This document shows positions 9,547 through 19,806 of a DNA stretch of 43,556 bases, one piece after another. Below the pieces are notes generated by a model that had not been told where the DNA came from, did no database searches, and saw only the letters and a list, made by a program, of their open reading frames with translations. A program made the translations under genes and the position numbers. Numbering within the stretch: position 1 is the stretch's first letter; each line of letters starts with the position of its first letter. The stretch lies in assembly GCA_024364805.1 (NCBI GenBank), contig CM044489.1:166234841-166278396 (forward strand). The letters are read 5' to 3'. The DNA is from Euprymna scolopes. Its lineage: Eukaryota; Mollusca; Cephalopoda; Sepiida; Sepiolidae.

Positions 9547-9856
9547 ACAAAAATTGAATATGGATTGAATATCTATAGTAAATGGTATAAATACAATTTG
9601 ATGATTTATGAGGAGTGTTTATTAAAGTTAGATTTGAGGATGACCATGTTGTAGCACTCAGAGAAGCAATTCTGTGGCAACATAATTCACAGACAAAGTT
9701 TTTTTTTGTAAGAACATATGAACTACTTAATAAACTTTGTAAATCTGTAGAAATTAATGGTATAAATACGTTTATTTTCACAAGAAAGCATTCAAATTGT
9801 CTTATCATTAGGTTTTAAACAATTTTCTAGATATTCAATCCATATTCAATTTTTGT
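9547..9856. mobile_element. MITE-like element with perfect 28-bp inverted ends
   Basis: Bases 9547-9574 and 9829-9856 are exact reverse complements (ACAAAAATTGAATATGGATT...). The 310-bp unit contains one plus-strand frame (9615-9818, 67 codons) with no recognised family. The perfect ends imply recent arrival or selection on the ends. Target-site duplications were not clear, so the class is unknown. Confidence 0.8.
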
Positions 9857-9912
9857 TTTTTCTTAAATAAAAGTTCTTTTTTTAAAAGCAATGTTGAAAT
9901 TTGGCTTCTTAA

Positions 9913-10078
9913 CTTTCATTTCCAAGGTAATCGTTTCACTTAGACTATTAAGTGTGGTTTTATGAGGGATTTTGTTTGGGTCAGGGGCGGAGCTAGTGAC
10001 TCAGACTTAGGGTTAGTGGTAAAGTAAATAACTTTTTAGGGGCTATTTTTCAGCATGAAGTTAGACTGCTAGAAAAAG
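9913..10078 (+). repeat. Dispersed repeat R3, copy 1
   Basis: About 165 bp matching 10738-10900: shared GATCGTTTCACTTAGACTAT-type start, GAGGGATTTTGTTT core and CAGCATGA(A/T)GTTA end. Copy 2 sits in the loop of the foldback at 10597-11070. Confidence 0.85.
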
Positions 10079-10079
10079 C

Positions 10080-10595
10080 TAACACTAAATATACCCTAAA
10101 GGTTTCCATAATAATGTCCAATATAATAAATAGACACCTGACAACCTAGCAGATAGACGATTCATACCTTATATAAAATCTGTTATAGAAGCTGAAGAAT
10201 CACAAAATAATATATTTATTCTTCTTATTAAAAATGTTTGTCATTAAAAGACATTATTATCAGATTTTAAGAGTCATCTTTGTTCTCAAATACATTACGC
10301 ACCTTACATATATAATGTACAAGCCAAAAATAAAGGAAAGAAAATTTGGCAAAATATTTCGGTAATGTTCCCATATTAGAACGGTTTATGCTCTAAGCAT
10401 ACGCTTTTTAGGATTTTCTATTCTTGTACATAAAGAATGAAATTTAAATATATCAGCTCCCAACTTAAACGAGGTTTAATTGTGTCAGATAAAAGATTAT
10501 GTTTAGCCAAAGCTAAACTGAGAAGTTTCAGTAAAGTACAGAATAGTTAACAGTCGAAAACTCACAAACAAAAAATTAAAAAATATAAAGAACAA
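10080..10595. other. AT-rich stretch, nothing recognised
   Basis: No coding block, RNA signature or repeat family was identified. Confidence 0.45.
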
Positions 10596-10596
10596 A

Positions 10597-11070
10597 TACT
10601 ATATAACAAAAACAGTGGAGTTAAATTCTCTACCGATCTGTACACTTTAAAGTGTGGAAAGTGTTAAGAATCTTTTTTTTTTTTTTTCAGAATTTCATTT
10701 CGTTAAACTGATTTAATGAATTAAAAACACGGTAGTCGAACTTTCCAAGATGATCGTTTCACTTAGACTATAAAGTGCGGTTTAATGAGGGATTTTGTTT
10801 AGATCAGGGGCATGGGGCTTGACATTCAGGCCGAGGGCTACTTGTAGGGCAAAGAATTATTTTGTTATTATTTCAGCATGATGTTAAACAAAATTAACCA
10901 ATCACCTCGAAAATATTAGCTGCCATTTTTTTTGTGTGTTGATAAATCAGTTTTACGAAATCAAATTTTAAGATAAAAAATCTGACAGTTTTCACTCTTT
11001 TAAGTATACAAGTCGGTAGATAATTTAATTCTACTGCGGTTGGTATAAATTAGTTGTTGCTGTTTTTAAT
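10597..11070. repeat. Foldback element with arms of about 130 bp
   Basis: The left arm (10597-10735) and right arm (10921-11070) are diverged reverse complements. Shared landmarks are AGT(A/T)GAATTAAATTCT-type and TCTACCGA(T/C)CTGTA blocks and a TTCGTTAAACTGATTTA block near the loop. The loop holds R3, copy 2 (10738-10900). Single arms of the family recur at 11660-11760 and 11815-11990. As RNA it would form a long imperfect hairpin. Confidence 0.85.
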
Positions 11071-11164
11071 GAGTGGATAGTTTACTATTCTGGACTTTCA
11101 TCAGAAGGTCATTAAAGCCTAACAAATGTGCGAATTCTTTTAAATAACCTACTTTCCCAGTGAT

Positions 11165-11370
11165 ATTCTTAATCTATAATCTGGACTTCATTCCACTTGG
11201 ATCGATGGCACCTTCATCTCTGTCTGTCCCTTAGATTATTCTGAATTTATTCTGACTTTAAATAATGTAAATTACAGTTCCGTGCCTCAAAGATTTTTAT
11301 CTTTGTCATTAATTATTCACTATCTCCGCTGTTCCTGATTTTTATCAGTGCCACCAAATTAAAGGCAACA
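11165..11370 (+). repeat. Dispersed repeat R4 (inverted copy at 34445-34680)
   Basis: Matches the reverse complement of 34445-34680 over about 200 bp: a GATTATTCTG..TTTATTC side, TTTAAATAATGTAAATTA, CTCAAAGATTT and CTGTTCCTGATTT blocks. It may be LINE-derived, but no coding frame was recognised. Confidence 0.75.
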
Positions 11371-11509
11371 GGATATAAGTAACCTCGTCTGCTTTATTAA
11401 GCAAGATTATTTTACGATTGTGACTCAAAAAATAATGCAATTTCTTTTACTGTATAAAAAGAACACATTTTTTTCCGCAGCATCTGACAAAGTCAAACTA
11501 TGTGCCTAG

Positions 11510-11655
11510 AACTTTGCTTCAAATTCCATTCTTTGCGATCAGAGACACCTACTTGTGGAATTTTCCGCCCTATGACTAAAAATATCGCTTCAGGAAATTG
11601 CAAAATCCATCAGGAACCTTGATGCCAGCAAAACGGCTGGTGATTTCTATTAAAA
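11510..11655 (+). pseudogene. LINE reverse-transcriptase fragment
   Basis: Bases 11602-11650 translate to KSIRNLDASKTAGDFY, the start of the RT region of CR1/Jockey-like LINEs, where a '..LD.SKA.GPDG' motif is expected. Bases 11520-11562 recur inverted at 12218-12262, so the LINE copy was rearranged. Confidence 0.65.
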
Positions 11656-11659
11656 AAAT

Positions 11660-11990
11660 AATATTCTGAGATTAAAAGTCTTACAGGTTTCACAATATGG
11701 AAGTAGATAATTTAATTATACTAAGTTTAGTATAAATTATTTGTTGCTTTGATTTTTTGGATTTTATTGTTTACCACCTTTTGACTCTTTCCATTAAAAA
11801 AAAAAGTTCTGAGATTTAAAAAAAAATCTTACAGTTCCACACTCAAAGAGTATATGTGTCGGTAGATAATTAAATTCTACTGCATTTGGTATAAATTATT
11901 TGTCATGAATACATTGAAAACAGTAGAATTAAATTCGCTACCGATCTATACACTTTTAAAGTGTGGAAACTTTATCATTTTTTTTTTTTT
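11660..11990. repeat. Second foldback cluster of the 10.6-kb family
   Basis: Arms at 11660-11760 and 11815-11905 (same orientation) face an inverted arm at 11915-11990. The last two form a compact hairpin (11821-11880 against 11921-11985) around a GTAGAATTAAATT...TACCGATCTA core. Confidence 0.8.
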
Positions 11991-12217
11991 TCGGATTTGA
12001 TTTTATTACGCTAACTTAATGACACAAAAAGAAAACATGGTAGTTTTTAAATGTGCTGTTTTAAGTTACCTATTTGCTGAATGCTATATAATTAGAAATT
12101 CTACATTCTCACAATATTAAAAAGTAATAGTTTCAATATTACTGGCGATCAACCTTGTATTTAAACAAACAAAAAAAAAAAAAAACAGATCAGTTATCCA
12201 GTTTTTCTCTCGATCAG

Positions 12218-13372
12218 CAGAAATTCCACAAGTAGGTGTCTCTGATTGCAAAGAATGGAAAGAGTGCACCAGTGTTGTGCAAAAAGGGGGTAATGTGCTC
12301 CAAATCACGGAGAGCATCCAATCATATTAAATCTTCCTTTCTTGTAATATTTTTCAGTGCAAGCATTTATACTTGAGCCTTTGGGGTATACCATCAACGG
12401 TTTAGCCTCTAGAGCATGCACCTCTCTCCCCGGTGAGAGCAGCACATAAGTTAAGAAACTATTACAAACTTAGTGAAAGACAAATGCTTCACAAACTTAC
12501 TGGCTATAACAAAATCATCATCTCAAACATAGGATCTTATCCTACAAGATCAACCGATGATGTTATACTGCAGAGGATCAGTGAAACTCTCAGTGGAAGG
12601 TATTGACAATAGTTTTCGACATAAAATCTGGCAGAAAATGTTACTATAGAAATTTACTAGCTATTAGAATGTATGCTACAACTTTCTAAACCATTAATTC
12701 TTTATTATCGGTCATTATATATTACAGATGTGTCCCTTTTCTTCCTGAGATTCTTATGGATTGCTCTGCTCTAAACTTCTTGGTCTTTCTTTCTCATCGA
12801 ATCATTGTTGGAGTCCATATATTAAATCCATTGCTATTTCTGATTCTCTATAAACACTTTCACTCACTCAAGGTTATTCTATGTCTCTACAAATATACTA
12901 TCAGAACATGTATAGAGTACTGTTGTCATATTTGGGCTTGAAAGTTCTTGATGAATTGCAGAAATGTATCTGTAATTTGATTGGCCCCAACACTTTATTC
13001 TTCACTGCAACCACTCTCTCACAGACATGATGTTACTAGTCTCAGTCTTTTCTGCAAATACTTATTATGCCATGTGTTCATCAGAATTGTCTGATCTATT
13101 CCTTACTTCTTCTTTTGTTCCAGTTCGTTCGACTCGTTAGTCTTGCGGTATCCACCAATTCGCTTTAATACAGCTTCCCAATCCAGTAGTTTCTTTCCAA
13201 GGACTGCAGGTTTGTGGAACTCTCTTCCTGCTCACTATTTTCCTTCTACCTACAACTTTGGTCTTCTTAAGACTAAGGTAAATAGGCATCTCTAGTCTTT
13301 GCAATAATCAGCTTTCATTCTTGTTACTCCTTTATGCTTTGTCTCGAACGATTTCCATAAAAAAAAAAAACA
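12218..13372 (+). pseudogene. CR1/Jockey-like LINE remnant, family B
   Basis: Bases 12520-12600 read RSTDDVILQRISETLSG, the region before RT motif A. Bases 12895-12940 read TIRTCIEYCCHIWA, the conserved RT thumb motif. Bases 13190-13300 match the C-terminus (AGLWNSLPAHYFPSTYNF). The 3' UTR ends at a TTTCCATAAAAAAAA tail near 13372. Much of the RT core is missing, and several stops and frame changes separate the blocks. The same 3' end is seen at 34075-34312. The first part (12218-12262) is an inverted scrap of 11520-11562. Confidence 0.85.
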
Positions 13373-13621
13373 TGTTTTTGTGACTTTATTATAGGCCACG
13401 AAAGCATTACTCCCTCTCCAACTATGACAAGGTTTTGAATTCAGACTCGTATGAATACTAAGAATCAGATTTCTTTAATCTCCCAAAAATCACCAAAAAA
13501 ATTTGAATATTGGAAGCTTTTAAAACCTTGATAATCTTTAGTGCTTGCTTGTCATTAGATTTTTGCAAGACATACAAACATACATGCATAAATTTAGACA
13601 GACAGGTGAGATTTATATTTA

Positions 13622-13936
13622 TTTCTTATTTACTTATGTTATCTTCTTATGCTGCTTAAGCTGCTACTGCTATTCTTAAGCTATCTTTCTTCCCACCTGC
13701 CAATAGTTCTTTTATTTACACCATCTAAAACATTCACAAGTTGGTGCTAAAATAATGTCGTTTATTGATGACATTTTATCTGATGAAAAACGACATTATT
13801 TTTGCACCAACCAAGTGAAAGGTTTAGATAATGCAAATAAAAGAACTATTGGCGAGTGGGATTGACGAGAAGGGTAGCTTAAGAATAGCAATAGCAGCTT
13901 AAGAAGAGTAAGAAGATGACATAAGTAAATAAGAAG
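13622..13936. repeat. 310-bp hairpin with a mariner MITE at its tip
   Basis: The arms 13622-13763 and 13788-13936 are reverse complements along nearly their whole length (TTCTTATTTACTTATGT outer ends; CCAATAGTTCTTTTATTT midway). The apex, 13740-13811, is a tiny element with ends TTGGTGC(T/A)AAAATAATGTCGTTT, closely resembling mariner terminal repeats of the MADE1/Hsmar1 kind. A diverged extra copy of one arm lies at 14525-14650. Confidence 0.92.
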
Positions 13937-14039
13937 CAGCAAAGGGGGGGTAAAGGGGGTGACAAAGAAATAGTGAGTTGGAGTCAGATATTTGGGAATT
14001 CTAGGAGTCAGAGCCATATTTTCCAACTCCACGACACTG

Positions 14040-14520
14040 ATAGAAATGTCTATACATAGATCAACTCAGATAGCAGATAATTTAATTCCTAAACTTCCTA
14101 AAATAACCCGATCAAAATATCAATAATTTTTTTTTAAAAATCACTAAAATCCAAATTAATTTGTGAAAAGTAAAACAACAACAAAAAATGTTTTCAACTT
14201 AGTTTTTATAGTTTTTATAGTATTTTCCTAATATTTTCGATGTAAAATGATTGTAACAGCTGCAGTATTCTTCTGTTATTTTTTATAACAAAACATATTT
14301 TTCAGTGCAAAATCGAAAATGGTTAGTTATGACTGGCATCTTTTTAAAGACAGCGTTAACCAATTCCAGATAAAAAAAGAAAAACTTTGCATTCTGTTAT
14401 CTAATTGATGAAGGGGTTCTATTAAAAAAATTGCTTTGTTGCTCAACTTCAGTCTCGACACTTTTTGATCATCCGTATAACATGAAAAGTCTGATAATCT
14501 TGCTTGCTTGCTTGTTTGCA
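14040..14520. other. Unassigned AT-rich stretch
   Basis: Contains scraps resembling the flanks of the hairpin at 13622 (CTTGCTTGCTTG..TTTGCA at 14500, compare 13540) and a TAATTTAATTC piece of the 10.6-kb foldback family. The 64-codon minus-strand frame at 14327-14521 has no family signature. Confidence 0.4.
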
Positions 14521-14524
14521 CAGT

Positions 14525-14680
14525 GAATGTTTTAGATGGTGAGAATGAAAGGAGAGGGTTAGGGGAATAACGAGAGGAGTTTAGAGCAGTAGTAGTAGCA
14601 GCAGTTTAAGCAGAGTAGAAAGATGACATAAATAAATGACATAAACAAAGAAGTAAAGGAAAAGAGAGAAGAGTAAAAAG
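14525..14680 (+). repeat. Extra arm of the 13.6-kb hairpin
   Basis: Matches 13735-13690 inverted at GTGAATGTTTTAGATGGT and the AGCAGCAGTTTAAGCAGAGTA...GATGACATAA part of the right arm (13880-13925). It shows that the arm is itself a dispersed repeat. Confidence 0.75.
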
Positions 14681-14744
14681 AAGAAATTTATTATTTTATT
14701 CATTGTTCAGATTAAATAGTGCTCAAAAGTCTCCAACTAGTACA

Positions 14745-16345
14745 AGCGCCCATATTTACAAAGCTGTTTAAGCGTTATCTTAACGAGAATTGCTTCCCAA
14801 CACTTTGGAAAACCTCATCAGTATGTCCCGTATTTAAAAATTTCAGGTGATCGGTCATCTCCCTCACAATATAGACCAGTCAGTCTCCTGTGTGTCATTA
14901 GTAAGTTGCTGGCATCTGTGTTAGAGAAGTAGTCAGCCACCTCAGCAAAAATAACCTCCTCTGTGACATGCAATATGATTTCCATTCTGCTAAATCTACA
15001 GCAAATTTGCTAACAGTTATATCTCATAGGATTAGTGAATCTCTCTAGGGCAAATATCCTTGAGATATCAAAAGCCTTTGATAGAATATAGCATAAAATC
15101 TCCAACTGGAAATGTTTTTTCAATTATTAAATCATTTCTTGCTTGCTTGTTCAGTCAACCTTGTATTTAAACACAACAAAGAAGTAAGTGATTTCATAAG
15201 AGTAGTGGTTAATGGGTAGAAGCCCACAGTATTAATGCTGGAATCTCTCACGGATCCATCCTGAGCTCAATTCTCTTTCTGATCTAGATAAATGATCTTT
15301 CAAATTCACATCCTAAGATCATTTGTAGACAACATATGGCAACACATCAAAGGCCGTAAACGACCAAGTTCTCTCTGATGCTCTCTCCTCTGATCTTGAT
15401 CATGAGATGCAATGGGGAAAGAGGTGGCTGGTTACTTTTAATGCATCTAAAATCAAACTTCTATCTTTCCATCATCAATGCTCTTGCATCAATCGAAATG
15501 AATGGCTCTCGTCTTGGAGAGGCTCCATGTTTTGACACGCTTCTAGGTTTGACCTTTACTCCTGAACAATAATTTCCCCCACTCTTTATCTGTGTCTAAA
15601 TCTAAACATAGAATCTATGAACAAAGCTTCTTTCTTAGAACTGCACGCCTGTGGAACTCTGTTTCGTTTTCCTGCTTTTGGGACTACAACATGGAACATG
15701 TACATGAAATCCATTGCCAAGACTGCTGGAAAAATGTTAGGATCGTTCTACTGCTCTAGTAGATATCTCACTGCTGATGCAGTTTCCTACCTGACACTAT
15801 GCCAAGTACGTCCAAGGTTGGAGTACTGTTGCCACATCTGGATAGGAACTGCTAGAAATAGCTTATCCTCCCTTGACAAAGTTCAAAATAGACTTTGTAG
15901 CTTAGTGGGAGATGCTCTTTTCTTTCCCTGCAACCTCTTTCCCACAGAAGAGACGTTGTGAAACTGTCTCTGCTTTATCCTTAATTTCATGGCAAGTGCT
16001 TGTCTGAGCTCCAATCTATGGTCTCCCTTCGCCAAACTTTCACAAAAAAACACTCGTTTAGTTGCAACCACTATCAATAATTTCCCCCACTTGAAGGGGC
16101 TAAATCCAAATATAGATTCTATGAACAAAGTTTCTTCCTTAGAACTGCACGCCTCTGCTTTCCAACTGACTACAACATGGTTGTCTTCAAGTCAAACATG
16201 AATAAATTCTTGATGAGCCCCCCCCCTTAAGTAATCCAATTTACCAAATTTCCACTACTAACGATTCCTACGACATATTCCCTTTGACGACTGTACACTC
16301 ATTATGCTCCAAGCCTCGATAAGTTGGGACTCTTTTATTAAAAAA
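14745..16345 (+). pseudogene. CR1/Jockey-like LINE remnant, family A, rearranged
   Basis: RT blocks appear in order: LFKRYLNENCFPTLWKTSSV (14765), SQYRPVSLLCVISKLLASVL (14860), STANLLTVISHRISESL, DISKAFDRI (motif A, 15066), GISHGSILSSILFLI followed by a stop and INDLSN (motif B, 15240), WLVTFNASK (15427), and MYMKSIAKTAGKMLGSFY...VRPRLEYCCHIW (15690-15845). The FADD catalytic box is not visible where expected, near 15320. The C-terminal segment (NNFPHS...FFLRTARLWNS) occurs at 15570-15680, before the thumb region, and again in its proper place at 16070-16200. Numerous stops and frame changes; a 3' UTR ends near 16345 in an A-rich tail. Dead copy. Confidence 0.9.
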
Positions 16346-16551
16346 AATAATTTTTCTACCAAGTTTTACATCATTCATTGCAAAAAAAAAGTCGTTTTCT
16401 TTTAACAAATTGTAGGAATTCTTTTACAAATTTCCAAGTTTTTAAATTTATGCAAACTAGGAATGAGAAATATTGATGTGTTGCCATATGTTGTCTACAA
16501 ATTGGATGGCCTCTTATTTGGATGTCTGGAACCACCACCTCTACATGCCAC

Positions 16552-16556
<5 letters not shown>

Positions 16557-16585
<29 letters not shown>

Positions 16586-16672
16586 GAGAAGTCTCCATCA
16601 ATTTGCCTGTATATATATGTGTGTATATTTATATATCTCTACTATTATATAAAAATAACTTGGTGTGTGTGT
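16557..16672. repeat. (TG)n and (TA)n microsatellites
   Basis: (TG)n at 16557-16583, a TATA-rich block, and a shorter (TG)n at 16661-16676. Frames across it (VCVCVC) are artefacts. Confidence 0.95.
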
Positions 16673-16920
16673 GTGTAAGTTCGTTCTCTATGGACCTGGA
16701 AACGGTTGAGACGATTTTTTAAAAATTTTACACAAAAGTACTTGATGTGTTTGGCAGTGTTTTTTGCATAGGTTTTTATCAGAATGCAACGGATAACTTT
16801 CAAAATCGACGAAGGAAGTCCTATTTTGACCAAAGTCAACACTTTTATACAACCTAACATCTCAAGTGCATTTAAGAAGTTTTATCAAAAGTAGAAATGA
16901 CACCTATAAAATCAACTGTA
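16640..16920 (+). repeat. Dispersed repeat R5, copy 1
   Basis: About 280 bp homologous to 35385-35655. Shared order: (A/T)AAGTTCGTT..CTATGGACCT, AACGGTTGAGACGATT, CAGTGTTTTT, AAAATCGA, ACTTTTATACAACCTAACATCTC, AAGTTTTATCA and ATAAAATCAACTGTA. The copies are old. Class unknown; the 'AACGGCT..CCGAT' phrase occurs in many invertebrate repeats, some of them Helitron-like, but no Helitron ends were seen. Confidence 0.8.
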
Positions 16921-16929
16921 CAACTCCCT

Positions 16930-17225
16930 CTCTCTCTCTTTCTATATATATATATATAATGAACCTAATATAGAATTTATCTAAAACGAAGCAAACCAAT
17001 TAAAATAGTAAAAGCTCTGTATGGTTAAAAAGAACAATTAATATATTAAATAAAAGATGCTGAAAAGTGAAAAACTGAAAATATCAGATTTAGCAGATTC
17101 CTTTATTTTTTTCAAAGGATTGCTCCAAATTATATTCAAACTCACAATGAATTAAAAACGGTGTTTATATTAAAATATAAATATCTATCAACAAAAGAAT
17201 TACTTAGAAATTACTGTCCTCGAGA
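16930..17225. other. (CT)n(TA)n microsatellite and AT-rich flank
   Basis: A short (CT)n(TA)n run at 16930-16960, followed by AT-rich sequence in which nothing was recognised. Confidence 0.6.
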
Positions 17226-17262
17226 TGCGATAGAAAATTGAAAACATTAATACATGATATAA

Positions 17263-17298
17263 TGTGTGTGCGTGTGTGTGTGCGTGTGTGTGTGTGTT
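17263..17298 (+). repeat. Interrupted (TG)n microsatellite
   Basis: TG repeats with TGCG interruptions. Confidence 0.9.
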
Positions 17299-17841
17299 TA
17301 CTGCATTGTCTTTTACACACTAATCACGTCGATATATCTTTGTGCCCTTATTTTGAGGACCTCCTAAAGTGGGAATCCCACTTTGGATTTTACTATCGAT
17401 CACATTATTCTGGACAATTACTGTTTTCTCCGGAATGCAACTTTAAAGAATTTGCATGGATTATTTATAAAGTTTGAACTTTTCCTCTGTTTTCTACAAT
17501 TTTTTTTTTTACTTCTACCTATATTATTTCCATTTATATATATTTCCATATTTCTTATCTATTCTTTCCTCTATCCCCATTCCTATTTTTTTTTTACCTT
17601 CTCTTTCTTTTTTCATTCTTTTCCTCTTTGCTTTCCTTCCCATTATTTTTCCTATTATATACTTGTATGCTTCTTTTTGATTTTTCATTTATTTTCCTAT
17701 TCACGTATGCATATATGCTTTTTCCTTTATAGGTATTTTGTTATTTTTATATTAATATTTTTATGTGTACATTCTTTATTTATGTCCTAAATGTCCTCAA
17801 GCAAGCTTTATATTTTGTCTATTGTTGTCCTTTCTTTTCTT

Positions 17842-17875
17842 CTGATGAGAAGCATTTAGCTTCGAAATGATATAG
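17842..17875 (+). ncRNA. Hammerhead-ribozyme-like core
   Basis: The conserved hammerhead order is present. CTGATGA is at 17842-17848. A perfect five-pair stem II follows (GAAGC 17849-17853 with GCTTC 17859-17863) around an ATTTA loop. GAAA is at 17864-17867. A short stem III (AT 17867-17868 with AT 17872-17873) would place a candidate cleavage triplet ATA at 17872-17874. Stem I is weak: TCTT 17838-17841 can pair with AAGA 17879-17882 only if four bases are left out. Penelope-like elements and retrozymes of animals are known to carry minimal hammerheads of this kind. A decayed relative is at 24288-24313. It is a fossil or an imperfect active form; activity cannot be judged from sequence. Confidence 0.5.
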
Positions 17876-17934
17876 CTTAAGAGTTGTTTTTTCTTTCTTT
17901 TATCCTCTTCCCTTCTAACTGATCCGATGATGGG

Positions 17935-19535
17935 TCATTATTATTCCTGATATTCATAAACGACCTATTTGGTCATATTGTGTCCGAGATGAGTATATTT
18001 GCTGATGACACAACGTCCTACAACATGCATGAGGAAAGAATAGATATACATAAATCTAAGCCAATGGCAGAATTGTAAGAAAATGACCTCCAAACCATAG
18101 TGGAATAGGGCCGCAAATGGATGGTAACATTTANNNNNNNNNNNNNNNNNNNNNNNNNNNNNNNNNNNNNNNNNNNNNNNNNNNNNNNNNNNNNNNNNNN
18201 NNNNNNNNNNNNNNNNNNNNNNNNNNNNNNNNNNNNNNNNNNNNNNNNNNNNNNNNNNNNNNNNNNNNNNNNNNNNNNNNNNNNNNNNNNNNNNNNNNNN
18301 NNNNNNNNNNNNNNNNNNNNNNNNNNNNNNNNNNNNNNNNNNNNNNNNNNNNNNNNNNNNNNNNNNNNNNNNNNNNNNNNNNNNNNNNNNNNNNNNNNNN
18401 NNNNNNNNNNNNNNNNNNNNNNNNNNNNNNNNNNNNNNNNNNNNNNNNNNNNNNNNNNNNNNNNNNNNNNNNNNNNNNNNNNNNNNNNNNNNNNNNNNNN
18501 NNNNNNNNNNNNNNNNNNNNNNNNNNNNNNNNNNNNNNNNNNNNNNNNNNNNNNNNNNNNNNNNNNNNNNNNNNNNNNNNNNNNNNNNNNNNNNNNNNNN
18601 NNNNNNNNNNNNNNNNNNNNNNNNNNNNNNNNNNNNNNNNNNNNNNNNNNNNNNNNNNNNNNNNNNNNNNNNNNNNNNNNNNNNNNNNNNNNNNNNNNNN
18701 NNNNNNNNNNNNNNNNNNNNNNNNNNNNNNNNNNNNNNNNNNNNNNNNNNNNNNNNNNNNNNNNNNNNNNNNNNNNNNNNNNNNNNNNNNNNNNNNNNNN
18801 NNNNNNNNNNNNNNNNNNNNNNNNNNNNNNNNNNNNNNNNNNNNNNNNNNNNNNNNNNNNNNNNNNNNNNNNNNNNNNNNNNNNNNNNNNNNNNNNNNNN
18901 NNNNNNNNNNNNNNNNNNNNNNNNNNNNNNNNNNNNNNNNNNNNNNNNNNNNNNNNNNNNNNNNNNNNNNNNNNNNNNNNNNNNNNNNNNNNNNNNNNNN
19001 NNNNNNNNNNNNNNNNNNNNNNNNNNNNNNNNNNNTATCCTGTACCTCTACAAGGCCACCATTCGCCCTTGCATGAGCTGATGCTGGTGCATCTACCACT
19101 AGTCTCTCCCTTTTGGATAGGATCCAAAACAGAGTTTTCGATTTCATTTTGTCAACTAAACTCCAACCTCTGTCCCATCATCGCAATGTTGCATCTGTGC
19201 CTGTTTTGCAAATATTTTAATGGAATGTCTCTAATGAACTCATTGCACTTGTGTCCCCTCAGCGTATATATCTTGACAAACTCGTTTAGCAACAAAATCT
19301 CACCTCTTCATTATTGCAGTCCCTAAATGCCAGAATTGTTTCTTCTCTCAAATAGATAGACTTTGAAATTCCCTTCCTGCTACCCTGGCGGTACTGACAT
19401 GAAGATGTTTAAATATAATGTAAACCAACATCTTAGTCATCTTTCTTAATAATAGGCCCAGATAGTAGCCCCTTACGTCTATATGGCGATAAGCCTTGTT
19501 AGGGGTAAATTTGAGTAAAAAAAAATTATATTCTA
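17935..19535 (+). pseudogene. CR1/Jockey-like LINE remnant spanning an assembly gap
   Basis: Before the gap: IFLIFINDLFGHIVSEM and FADDTT at 17998-18015, the RT motif C catalytic box, then RKWMVTF. After the gap: ILYLYKATIRPC (thumb) from 19035, SLLDRIQNRVFDFIL, LQPLSHHRNVASVPVL and a C-terminal LNARIVSS block, with frame changes and stops. A 3' UTR ends in an A-rich run at 19516-19527. At least one stop precedes the gap, so the copy is dead. The gap size of 902 is as drawn and may not be exact. Confidence 0.85.
18134..19035. other. Assembly gap (902 N)
   Basis: An unbroken run of N. Long frames reported across it are artefacts. The flanks are the two halves of one LINE, so the missing DNA should be mostly RT-thumb sequence. 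Confidence 0.99.
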
Positions 19536-19544
19536 TGTAACATT

Positions 19545-19548
19545 TATT

Positions 19549-19584
<36 letters not shown>

Positions 19585-19585
19585 A
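19545..19585. repeat. (TC)n(TA)n microsatellite
   Basis: Simple dinucleotide runs following the LINE tail. Confidence 0.95.
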
Positions 19586-19639
19586 CTATTTCATTTAATC
19601 ATATAAATTAATATATGAAGATATAATTTTATGCGTAAA

Positions 19640-19806
19640 TTTTCAGTATTCACTTCAACAGTGTTCAATACATAAGTAGAGCTCGGTAGTAAATTATGAA
19701 AATATATATGGCAATTAAGCTACACAGAATATTCATGAGAATTTGTCAGGCTTATGCGTGGAATATTCTGTGTAGCTTAATTGCCAGATAGATTTTTATA
19801 ACTTAC
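19640..19806. repeat. Palindromic element, 26-bp perfect core arms
   Basis: Bases 19709-19734 and 19761-19786 are exact reverse complements (TGGCAATTAAGCTACACAG...). The symmetry continues outward for about 20 more bases at roughly 16/20, giving 46-bp arms and a 26-base loop over 19689-19806. The left flank, 19650-19720 (ACAGTGTTCAATACATAAGTA, GGTAGTAAA), matches 22845-22915, so it belongs to a dispersed family. Confidence 0.9.

Noticed and set aside
17383-17790. 135-codon frame rich in Phe, Leu and Ser
   Set aside because: Composition follows a T-rich low-complexity stretch (17500-17790); the hydrophobic look is not a convincing membrane protein, and an overlapping frame shows the same bias.
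18018-19326. Four reading frames of 319-401 codons on both strands
   Set aside because: They run through the 902-base N gap; nearly all codons are unknown. The real sequence on either side is LINE.
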